Origin: Gemmatimonadota bacterium
Lineage (GTDB): Bacteria > Gemmatimonadota > Gemmatimonadetes > Gemmatimonadales > Gemmatimonadaceae
Assembly: GCA_947475795.1 (NCBI GenBank)
Contig: CANJOX010000242.1
Location: 1-5,497, forward strand
Reading direction: 5' to 3'
Length of the DNA: 5,497 nt
Of the stretch, positions 1 to 5,497 are shown in pieces (within the stretch, counting starts at the first letter, position 1; each line of letters opens with the position of its first letter). The notes under the pieces were generated by a model. The model saw only the letters and a program-made list of their open reading frames with translations, ran no database searches and was not told the DNA's origin. Made by a program: the position numbers and the translations under genes.

Positions 1-2451
1 CTGCTGCCCGAGCCACTGCTGCGCCCGCTCGATCACATCGTCGAAGCCGCTGCGCACGCCGCGCACCGTGAGCCGCGCCTCTACACTCGGCGTGATCCCC
101 ACCCGCTGCAGTTGCGCATCGTCGGCGCGGCGCAGCTCGACGATGGGCAACGCCACCGTCAGCCCTCCGGGCAACCCCACCGTCATCACCTCACCCGGTG
201 CCCCCGCGCTGGAAGACCCGATGAACGTCACGCGCGCGACGGCATCGAGGGCAACGGCCAGCCGTTCCATCGCGCCGGTGGTCCGCTCATCGATCAACGC
301 CACGATCGCGCCGGTGTAGTGACCGGTGGTATCACCCACGCTCACCCGCGCGCGCGTCTCGCGCGTGGTCGGACAGCGCTCGCGCGCGTCGCGCAGCGTG
401 GGCATCACACAGGGATCACCGTCGTACCGCCGCACCTCGCGGGCCGTCACGGCCGCCGGCACCGCGCGCACCGCCGCCAGCACGGCGTCGGCCTGCCCGT
501 CACCGAGGGTGCCGCGCAAATCCAGCATCCACGCGCGGGCACCGCGCGAACGCGCCAGCAGTGCCGTGAGCGAATCGACCGACAGCCGCTCCACGTCGAC
601 ATACATCAGGTCGCCGGGCAAGGCACGCACCGCGCGCATGGTGGGGCGTTCCGGCAAGGCGAGCGGCGCGAGATAGCCGTCGCGGCGCGGCACGTTCAGC
701 TGTCGCTCACGGTTGGCGAGATCACGCAGCCGGAACAGTGCGCCGCCCGCGGGGCCGCGTGCCAGCAACGGCATCAGCGTGCGCAGCCGTGACCACGTGT
801 TCGGCGCCGACACCGCCGTGCGATGATCGATGATCCACGCCGGCACGGGAAAGCCATCAGCGGCGGTGAGCTCCATGCCGGTGTCGATGCCGAGGGCGGT
901 CGTGACGGAGTCGCGCACCACATCGGTGATGATCACGCGATCCTCGATCCAGCGCACGCGGAATGGCACCGACGCCAGGCCGCGCACGGAATCGACTGAT
1001 GCGCCGCGCAGATTCGCCGGCGTGTCGTCGAGCGCCGACACCATGGGCAGCAGCGCCGCCGCATACTCCGTGGCCGTGCGGGCCGACTCGAGCGCGGGAA
1101 TGGTGCGCGCCAGCAGCGCGTCCATGTCGTCGTCGTACAGATCGCGATGGATATGACGCACCCGGATGGCGCTCCACAGACGCGCCGCCGCCAGCAGACG
1201 GGCCCCCATGAAGGGATACGGATCGCTGTCGTAATAGGCCGGCAGCACCGCGGGGAGACGCCGCACCGGCAGGCGCGATGCGCCGTCGTGGCCGCGTACC
1301 GCACGGCCGGTGCGCAGCAACGAGAGCGCCGCACGCAGCACCGGCGCACTGTCCGCCGGCAGGGCGGCGCGCGGCAGCACGGAGTCCGCCACCAACCCGG
1401 TGCTGCCGTCGGCGTGCACCAACTCACCCGTGCGCACCCGCACCGTGAGCCCATCGGCAATCGGCAGCACCACGCTCGACACCAGCGGCGTGTCGTCTAC
1501 CCCCTCCTCGGCCAGCAGCGTGGCACGACCAACGGCCACCAGCGACAGCAGCGCGCGCGGCAGCACCGTGGCGCGATTGGCCAGCACCATGACCCGACGC
1601 GGCGCCGACGACGCGGCGAACACCGGCGCACCCGAGCGCGTCATCCAGACGTCGTCGGGCGACCACTGGCCGTCGGCCACCCGCGCACCACCCACGCGCC
1701 GCATCCGTTCCGTGCTCGCCACGATGATGGTGCTGTTCAGCTGCGTCACCAGTCCCGCGTGCGCCGCGAACCGATCCACCACGGCGCTGAGGGAATCCGC
1801 GGCGGGACCGGTGATGACACCGGACCCGCGCACGTCGAGCACGACGCGCGTGGGCGCCGTCGCCAGCACCCCGCGCACCATTGCGGCGGCACTGTCGGTG
1901 AAGAGCGCGTGCTGCGCCGCACCCAACGGGACGCGCACGATCAGCACGCTATCGCGCGTGCGCTCGCTGCTGAACGCAAAGGTCGGCAACGCTGAGGTCG
2001 CCTCCGTTACGCGGGTGGTATCAGTCAGCTCCACCCGCGTGAGCGGGTCCTGCAGCACCGACAGCAGGCGACGGTACGCCGCTGCCAACTGCGCCGGATC
2101 GTGCGCCGAGCGCACCACCGTCGCCGCGCGGATGAACGCGGAATCCCACGGAGCGCCGCGTTCGATCACGGCTGGGTGATACAGCGACACCAGATGCCAC
2201 ACCTGCAGCAGCCGCTGCACGCGCGCGACGCCCGCTGAGTCAGAGGGTGCGGGGACCGGCTCGGGCTCCGGGGACTCCACCACCGCCGGCGCCACCTGGG
2301 GCGCGGCGGGGACGATGGTCGGAGGCGCGGCACGCTCCGGGGTCAGTCGGAAGAACCGGCTGTTGCACGCGGTGCTCCCGGCCGCGACCAGCGCCAGCAC
2401 GGCGCCGGTGGTGACACGCCGGAACATCCCGGTCGACAGCGGAATCAGCAT
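1..2451 (-). CDS. Tandem S41-peptidase-like lipoprotein, probably non-catalytic (3' end outside window)
   Basis: The frame is open for 817 codons from ATG at 2449-2451 to the left edge, with no stop in the window, so the C-terminus is missing. M9 is followed by FRR, a hydrophobic stretch and Cys29 (S-T-A-C, a weak lipobox), suggesting a lipoprotein signal; a P/A/E-rich linker follows (about 38-72). Half 1 (about 76-375) has the S41 helical cap (WHLVSLYHP at 85-93, WD at 102-103), LDVRG at 205-209 and GLTV at 334-337. Half 2 (about 419-817) repeats this: LW at 425-426, a PDZ-like stretch (about 495-545), LDLRG at 643-647, SAGAPGEV at 748-755 and LPGGLTV at 760-766. S41 enzymes cut exported proteins or peptides, but here the expected His is Leu137 and Pro478, and the expected Ser is Leu297 and Gly726. 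A binding or scaffold role outside the cytoplasm is inference. The start is uncertain: in-frame ATGs also lie at 2484, 2466 and 2427, none with a good Shine-Dalgarno. The last gives the most typical lipoprotein signal. Family is fairly sure, function unknown. Confidence 0.75.
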   Translation of the reverse strand, partial: MLIPLSTGMFRRVTTGAVLALVAAGSTACNSRFFRLTPERAAPPTIVPAAPQVAPAVVESPEPEPVPAPSDSAGVARVQRLLQVWHLVSLYHPAVIERGAPWDSAFIRAATVVRSAHDPAQLAAAYRRLLSVLQDPLTRVELTDTTRVTEATSALPTFAFSSERTRDSVLIVRVPLGAAQHALFTDSAAAMVRGVLATAPTRVVLDVRGSGVITGPAADSLSAVVDRFAAHAGLVTQLNSTIIVASTERMRRVGGARVADGQWSPDDVWMTRSGAPVFAASSAPRRVMVLANRATVLPRALLSLVAVGRATLLAEEGVDDTPLVSSVVLPIADGLTVRVRTGELVHADGSTGLVADSVLPRAALPADSAPVLRAALSLLRTGRAVRGHDGASRLPVRRLPAVLPAYYDSDPYPFMGARLLAAARLWSAIRVRHIHRDLYDDDMDALLARTIPALESARTATEYAAALLPMVSALDDTPANLRGASVDSVRGLASVPFRVRWIEDRVIITDVVRDSVTTALGIDTGMELTAADGFPVPAWIIDHRTAVSAPNTWSRLRTLMPLLARGPAGGALFRLRDLANRERQLNVPRRDGYLAPLALPERPTMRAVRALPGDLMYVDVERLSVDSLTALLARSRGARAWMLDLRGTLGDGQADAVLAAVRAVPAAVTAREVRRYDGDPCVMPTLRDARERCPTTRETRARVSVGDTTGHYTGAIVALIDERTTGAMERLAVALDAVARVTFIGSSSAGAPGEVMTVGLPGGLTVALPIVELRRADDAQLQRVGITPSVEARLTVRGVRSGFDDVIERAQQWLGQQ

Positions 2452-2534
2452 ATTGCGCGTCAGCATATCGTAGGAAGATACCATCGGCACCCGTCCCCGC
2501 TCCGCGACGCTCCCCTCGACGCTCCTGCCCCCGC
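2452..2534. promoter_or_regulatory. Divergent intergenic region, presumed promoters for both flanking genes
   Basis: This gap separates the divergent S41-like and AlaX genes, so promoters for both should lie in or near it. The left part (about 2452-2485) is the most AT-containing stretch nearby. On the minus strand it holds weak -10-like hexamers TACGAT (2472-2467) and TATGCT (2467-2462), each matching TATAAT at four of six positions. No convincing -35 partner is seen on either strand. The right part (about 2496-2534) is pyrimidine-rich on the plus strand and offers no Shine-Dalgarno to the AlaX start. If the minus-strand gene starts at the upstream ATG (2484), part of this region would be coding. 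The promoter role is inferred from gene orientation. Confidence 0.3.
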
Positions 2535-3725
2535 ATGACCGACCGCCTGTACTACACCGACGCGCGCCTCGACCGCTTCACGGCCGCCGTACTCGATATC
2601 GCCGACGATGGCCGCCGCGTGTATCTGGACCGCACCGCGTTCTATCCCACGTCGGGCGGACAGCCCCACGATCTGGGCACGCTGGGCGGCATCGCGGTGG
2701 TCGATGTCATCGACGAAGACGAGCGGATCGCGCACTGCCTTGCGGAGCCCATCGGTGTCCCCATCGGCGCCATGCTCGTAGGACAGATCGACATGACGCG
2801 GCGCTTCGATCACATGCAGCAGCACACCGGGCAGCACCTGTTGTCAGCGATGCTCACCGACCACTACGGCTGGCCCACGCTCAGCGTCCACTTCGGTGAC
2901 GACACCAACACCGTGGACGTGGCCGCCGAGGATCTTGATCCGGCGGCACTCGCCGACCTCGAGCGCCGCGCCAACGCACTCATCGTACAGAACCGGCCGG
3001 TCACGGTGTCGTTCGAAGACGCCGCCGCGGCCACGGGGCTCCGCAAGCCAAGCGATCGCGACGGCGAGCTGCGCATCGTGACCATCGAGGGGATCGACCG
3101 CAGCGCCTGCGGGGGCACGCACATGGACAGCACCGGCGAGGTCGGGGCGCTGTTGCTGCGCCGCGCCGAGAAGACCAAGGGGCACACGCGCCTCGAGTTC
3201 GTGTGCGGCCATCGGGCCGTGACGCGCGCGCGCGCCGACGCCGATCTCCTCACGCGCGCCGCGCGCGCCCTGTCGGCCGCCCCGCACGATCTGCCCGGCT
3301 TGGTGGAACAGCAGCTCCAGCGGCTCACCGAGGGCGAACGCGAGCGGAAGCGCCTGAGCGCCGAGCTGGCGCGCTACGAGGCGGCCGCGCTCTGGACGGC
3401 GAGTATCCCTGACAGCGACGGGGTGCGCCGCATCGTAGTGTCCACCACATTGCCGGTGAAGGAGGCCGAACCGCTCGCGCAGCAGCTGATCGCGCTCGGG
3501 TACTGTGCAGTCGTGGTGACCAATACCACGCTTGGCGCCGTGCTGCTGGCGGCGGCCGAGGACACCGGGATCGACGCGGGGCAGCGGCTCCGGATGGCGC
3601 TGCAGGCGGTGGGCGGGCGGGGTGGCGGCTCTCCCCGCATGGCGCAGGGATCGGTCTCTGATCCGGACGGGGTGATGCTCGTGCTCGAGTCCCTCGGCTT
3701 CGCGGGGGCCCTGCCGGCGCATTGA
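2535..3725 (+). CDS. Alanyl-tRNA editing protein, AlaX type with C-terminal DHHA1 domain
   Basis: This 396-residue cytoplasmic protein resembles the editing and C-Ala parts of alanyl-tRNA synthetase without the aminoacylation domain. AlaX proteins hydrolyse mischarged tRNA(Ala), mainly Ser-tRNA(Ala), before it reaches the ribosome. The N-terminal barrel shows FYPTSGGQP at 36-44. The zinc-binding pair is complete: HTGQH (His97, His101) and CGGTH (Cys192, His196). The segment RLEFVCGHRA, shortly after, is typical of the editing domain. A charged helical stretch (about 255-290) links to a DHHA1 domain with GGRGGG at 360-365 and MAQG at 369-372. The length fits the long AlaX class. ATG 2535 is the only plausible start because no in-frame start codon lies just upstream, yet no Shine-Dalgarno precedes it. 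The next gene follows 34 bases after the stop. The family is secure; the preferred substrate (Ser versus Gly) cannot be read from the sequence. Confidence 0.93.
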   Translation: MTDRLYYTDARLDRFTAAVLDIADDGRRVYLDRTAFYPTSGGQPHDLGTLGGIAVVDVIDEDERIAHCLAEPIGVPIGAMLVGQIDMTRRFDHMQQHTGQHLLSAMLTDHYGWPTLSVHFGDDTNTVDVAAEDLDPAALADLERRANALIVQNRPVTVSFEDAAAATGLRKPSDRDGELRIVTIEGIDRSACGGTHMDSTGEVGALLLRRAEKTKGHTRLEFVCGHRAVTRARADADLLTRAARALSAAPHDLPGLVEQQLQRLTEGERERKRLSAELARYEAAALWTASIPDSDGVRRIVVSTTLPVKEAEPLAQQLIALGYCAVVVTNTTLGAVLLAAAEDTGIDAGQRLRMALQAVGGRGGGSPRMAQGSVSDPDGVMLVLESLGFAGALPAH

Positions 3726-3759
3726 TCGTGCCGGGAATACGTCTCACGGGGGAGCGAAC

Positions 3760-4452
3760 ATGACATGGCGTCGTCGGGGACTGCTGCTGATCGCGTCAGC
3801 GGTCTCCCTGTCCACGGGGGCCGGCGCACAGCGGGTCCGCTTCGGCTCACACGGCGGACTCACGTTTGCCCGCATCACGGAGCTCGACCCGACACGGGTC
3901 TTCGGCGGGTTTCCCTTCGCGCGCGCGGATCGCATCGGCGCCCAGGCCGGTGTCTTTGCCACGCTGCCGGTGCGCGATGACTGGTCGCTCCAAGCCGAGG
4001 TGAACTACACGCAGAAGGGGGTACGGGTGGAGACGTCGTTCGCGCCGGTGGACGGCGGGCCGGCCACCATCGATATCGCCGTCGACTACGTCGAGATTCC
4101 CGTGCTGCTGCGGCTCGACGCCGCGCGGAATCGCCCCTGGCATCCGTTCGTGGTCGCGGGCCCGCAGCTGGGCGTCCGCGTGCGCTGCCAGACCGACCTC
4201 GCCACCGGCGGTTCCACCTTCTCGTCGCGCTGCGCGGCACCCGACGATATCTCGTACACCATCGACACCCCCTTCACACGCACCGAGGTGGCCGGCGTCG
4301 CCGGACTCGGTGTGACCGGCCCACTCGGGCGGCGACGACTGTACGCGCAACTGCGCTACGCCCGCAGCGTCCGCACGATCAGCCCCGATGCCGAGGCGCC
4401 GCTCTCGCCAAAGCACGCCGGTCTGGCGATTCTGTTCGGACTCGGCTTTTAA
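3760..4452 (+). CDS. Outer-membrane beta-barrel protein (porT/OMP_b-brl type)
   Basis: This 230-residue protein starts with a clear Sec signal peptide: TWRRR, a hydrophobic core, then a likely cut after A-G-A near residue 23, just before QRVRFG. The mature part has the alternating pattern of transmembrane beta strands: GSHGGLTFARI, then IGAQAGVFATLPV followed by WSLQAEVNYTQKG, then DYVEIPVLLRL, PFVVAGPQLGVRVR and LYAQLRYARSV. The C-terminus LAILFGLGF ends in Phe, the usual signal for insertion by the BAM complex. This pattern matches the small outer-membrane barrel families common in Bacteroidota and Gemmatimonadota, most of unknown function. Two cysteines (Cys143, Cys158) lie in one loop region and could form a disulfide. 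The start is supported by GGAG at 3751-3754, five bases upstream. It probably shares a transcript with the AlaX gene before it and the DinB gene after it. Cargo or partner is not recognisable. Confidence 0.85.
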   Translation: MTWRRRGLLLIASAVSLSTGAGAQRVRFGSHGGLTFARITELDPTRVFGGFPFARADRIGAQAGVFATLPVRDDWSLQAEVNYTQKGVRVETSFAPVDGGPATIDIAVDYVEIPVLLRLDAARNRPWHPFVVAGPQLGVRVRCQTDLATGGSTFSSRCAAPDDISYTIDTPFTRTEVAGVAGLGVTGPLGRRRLYAQLRYARSVRTISPDAEAPLSPKHAGLAILFGLGF

Positions 4453-4462
4453 CCCATCGCCC

Positions 4463-4466
4463 GGAG
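4463..4466 (+). promoter_or_regulatory. Ribosome binding site GGAG deciding the DinB-family start
   Basis: GGAG lies eight bases before ATG 4475. It favours that start over the in-frame ATG at 4388, which would run 65 bases into the preceding barrel gene and add 29 residues unlike the DinB fold. Confidence 0.7.
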
Positions 4467-4474
4467 TCCCCTGC

Positions 4475-5017
4475 ATGCACATCACGCGTCCGTCGCCGTC
4501 CGAGCACGCCCCCTTCGCCGCCGCCTACATCGACGCCACCGCGCGCGCGCTCGAGGCAGCCGGCTCCGACGACCTGGGCGCGCTGCTCGCGGGGCAGCCC
4601 GCCGCGCTGCGGACACTGCTGGCGCCGGCGGGCCCCGACCGCGGCGCGTATGCCTACGCCCCGGGCAAGTGGACGCTGGCTGAGTCGCTGGTCCATGTGG
4701 CCGACACGGAGCGCGTGTTCAGCTACCGCGCGATGCGGGTGGCACGGGGGGACGTGACGCCACTCCCGGGGTTCGATCACGACGCCTGGGTGCCGGAAAG
4801 CCGCTCCGCGAACCGTGCATTATCAGACATTTTGACCGAATTCGACGCGACCCGGGCGGCGACCTTGGCGTTGCTGCGGTCACTGGACGACACCGCATGG
4901 GGGCGCCTCGGGGTGGCCAGCGGCCATCCGATCTCGCCACGGGCGCTCGCGTGGATGATGGCCGGGCACTGCGCGCACCACCTCGCCCTGATCCGGGACC
5001 GCTACCTCACCGACTGA
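4475..5017 (+). CDS. DinB-family (DinB_2-like) putative metal-binding protein
   Basis: This 180-residue cytoplasmic protein has the layout of the DinB/YfiT four-helix-bundle superfamily. Near residues 65-79 is KWTLAESLVHVADTE, the classic DinB_2 helix carrying the first metal-ligand His (His74). The C-terminal helix has HCAHHLALIRDRYL, with His165, His168 and His169; His74 with the HxxxH pair (165, 169) fits the family's three-histidine site. GFDHDAW at 99-105 and a hydrophobic helix beginning near residue 112 complete the bundle. Members include thiol-dependent transferases and many damage- or stress-associated proteins of unknown reaction; the name does not imply the DNA polymerase also called DinB. 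The length is typical. It follows the barrel gene by 22 bases, so it is probably cotranscribed. No substrate can be named. Confidence 0.88.
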   Translation: MHITRPSPSEHAPFAAAYIDATARALEAAGSDDLGALLAGQPAALRTLLAPAGPDRGAYAYAPGKWTLAESLVHVADTERVFSYRAMRVARGDVTPLPGFDHDAWVPESRSANRALSDILTEFDATRAATLALLRSLDDTAWGRLGVASGHPISPRALAWMMAGHCAHHLALIRDRYLTD

Positions 5018-5058
5018 TCTGTTGCTGAGGTCGGTACATCGGCGCGCGCCGGATCGGC

Positions 5059-5064
5059 TAGATT
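5059..5064 (+). promoter_or_regulatory. Candidate -10 element (TAGATT) for the transketolase gene
   Basis: TAGATT matches TATAAT at four of six positions and stands out in a GC-rich gap. It would place the transcript start near 5071 and leave a leader of roughly 57 bases. No -35 hexamer is seen at normal spacing; TTGCTG at 5022 is too far upstream. This is a weak call based on position and composition. Confidence 0.35.
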
Positions 5065-5115
5065 GCACGGCTGTGGCGCCCACTCCACGGGAGCGCCCGC
5101 CCTGACCGAGCTACC

Positions 5116-5119
5116 GGAG
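5116..5119 (+). promoter_or_regulatory. Ribosome binding site GGAG deciding the GTG start of transketolase
   Basis: GGAG lies eight bases before GTG 5128, the same spacing as at the DinB-family gene. It supports a GTG start. No ATG occurs in this frame until codon 25, which lies inside the conserved first helix, and the in-frame TTG at 5122 is too close to the GGAG. Confidence 0.65.
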
Positions 5120-5127
5120 CGTTGTCC

Positions 5128-5497
5128 GTGTCCGCTGTGCCTTCCGCCGCCCTCCCCGAGACCGAGCGTCTCGCGATCGATACGATCCGCACCCTGGCCA
5201 TGGATGCCGTGCAGGCGGCCGAGTCCGGCCACCCGGGCACCCCGATGGCGCTCGCGCCGCTGGCCTACGCGCTCTACACGCGGCATCTGCGTCACGACCC
5301 GACCGCCCCGCTGTGGGCCGACCGCGACCGGTTCGTGCTGTCGGTCGGTCACGCCTCGATGTTGCTGTACGGCACGTTGCACATGGCGGGGTACGACCTG
5401 CCGCTCGCCGAAATCAAGCGCTTCCGCCAGTGGCAGAGCCTCACGCCCGGACACCCCGAAGTGCATCACACCCCGGGTGTGGAAACGACCACCGGCC
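5128..5497 (+). CDS. tkt: Transketolase, N-terminal part (3' end outside window)
   Basis: The frame is open for 123 codons to the right edge. Transketolase moves two-carbon units between sugar phosphates in the non-oxidative pentose phosphate pathway, or in the Calvin cycle, using thiamine diphosphate. The hallmark N-terminal motifs are present in order: SGHPGTPM at 33-40 (His35), DRDRFVLS followed by GHASMLLY at 74-81 (His75), GYDL at 88-91, FRQW at 99-102, and PGHPE at 107-111 (His109), followed by GVETTTG at 117-123, where the window ends. These three histidines correspond to the cofactor- and substrate-contacting ones in known transketolases. Ala41 where many enzymes have Gly (PMG), and Val73 where many have Asn, are mild family variants. 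The start is GTG, supported by GGAG eight bases upstream. The full protein should be about 650-700 residues, so roughly a fifth is seen here. Confidence 0.93.
   Translation, partial: MSAVPSAALPETERLAIDTIRTLAMDAVQAAESGHPGTPMALAPLAYALYTRHLRHDPTAPLWADRDRFVLSVGHASMLLYGTLHMAGYDLPLAEIKRFRQWQSLTPGHPEVHHTPGVETTTG

Larger units (their letters stand above)
5018..5127 (+). other. Intergenic region between the DinB-family gene and transketolase
   Basis: This gap holds no gene. ACCGAC (5009-5014, overlapping the DinB stop region) can pair with GTCGGT (5030-5035) across a 15-base loop, but no T-run follows, so it is not a convincing intrinsic terminator. A perfect 12-base GC palindrome spans 5040-5051. 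A candidate -10 element lies at 5059-5064. A leader hairpin can form at 5075-5097: GGCG/CGCC plus CTCC/GGAG stems, a four-base bulge and an ACG loop. The layout suggests the end of one transcript and the promoter of the next. Confidence 0.45.

Noticed and set aside
933..1460. Minus-strand frame overlapping the S41-like gene in a different phase
   Set aside because: Its translation is dominated by Cys and Arg, the usual result of reading a GC-rich gene out of phase. It does not indicate a frameshift, since the S41 frame continues intact through this stretch.
112..2179. Long plus-strand open frames at 112-792, 1147-1995 and 1310-2179
   Set aside because: They lie antisense to the S41-like gene, are rich in Arg, His, Ala and Ser runs typical of GC-rich shadow frames, overlap each other, and show no recognisable domain. 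The minus-strand frame carries family motifs along its whole length.
3223..3235. Alternating CG run as possible Z-DNA or a simple repeat
   Set aside because: It lies within the AlaX coding frame, where Ala and Arg codons explain it. Similar short runs occur elsewhere in the window.
2844..3722. Minus-strand open frame of 292 codons opposite AlaX
   Set aside because: It is an antisense shadow of a gene with complete zinc-binding and DHHA1 motifs, and its translation resembles no protein family.
4388..4474. Upstream ATG extension of the DinB-family protein
   Set aside because: It overlaps the end of the barrel gene, adds residues unlike the family, and ignores the well-spaced GGAG before ATG 4475.
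5005..5035. Intrinsic terminator after the DinB-family gene
   Set aside because: Short inverted repeats exist (ACCGAC/GTCGGT and CCTCA/TGAGG) but they compete with each other, have long loops and lack a downstream T-run.
5040..5051. Perfect 12-base palindrome CGGCGCGCGCCG as an operator
   Set aside because: Such low-complexity GC palindromes are expected by chance in DNA of this composition, and no second copy or regulator gene is nearby.

Overview
The window is GC-rich, with C/G-dominated third codon positions, and looks like a bacterial chromosome. It combines a lipoprotein-like S41-family protein, a porT-type outer-membrane barrel, a DinB-fold protein, a stand-alone alanyl-tRNA editing protein and a GTG-started transketolase. 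This suggests a Gram-negative, high-GC bacterium; Gemmatimonadota is my best guess. That is inferred from protein style and gene mix only, because no rRNA or other marker gene is present.

Layout: positions 1-2451 are one long minus-strand gene whose 3' end lies beyond the left edge. It encodes an exported, probably lipid-anchored protein made of two consecutive S41-peptidase-like halves. Both halves keep the S41 scaffold motifs but appear to have lost the catalytic serine and the catalytic histidine. A short divergent intergenic gap (2452-2534) separates it from four genes that all read rightwards: an AlaX-type alanyl-tRNA editing hydrolase with a DHHA1 tail (2535-3725), an outer-membrane beta-barrel protein (3760-4452), a DinB-family protein (4475-5017), and the N-terminal part of transketolase (5128-5497, running off the right edge).

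The AlaX, barrel and DinB genes are 34 and 22 bases apart with no visible terminator, so they may share a transcript, although their functions have no obvious link. The 110-base gap before transketolase holds a plausible promoter element and a small leader hairpin, so that gene probably has its own promoter. The most notable item is the tandem, apparently non-catalytic S41 protein. The other genes are ordinary members of known families. I found no RNA genes, mobile elements, CRISPR arrays or long DNA repeats.
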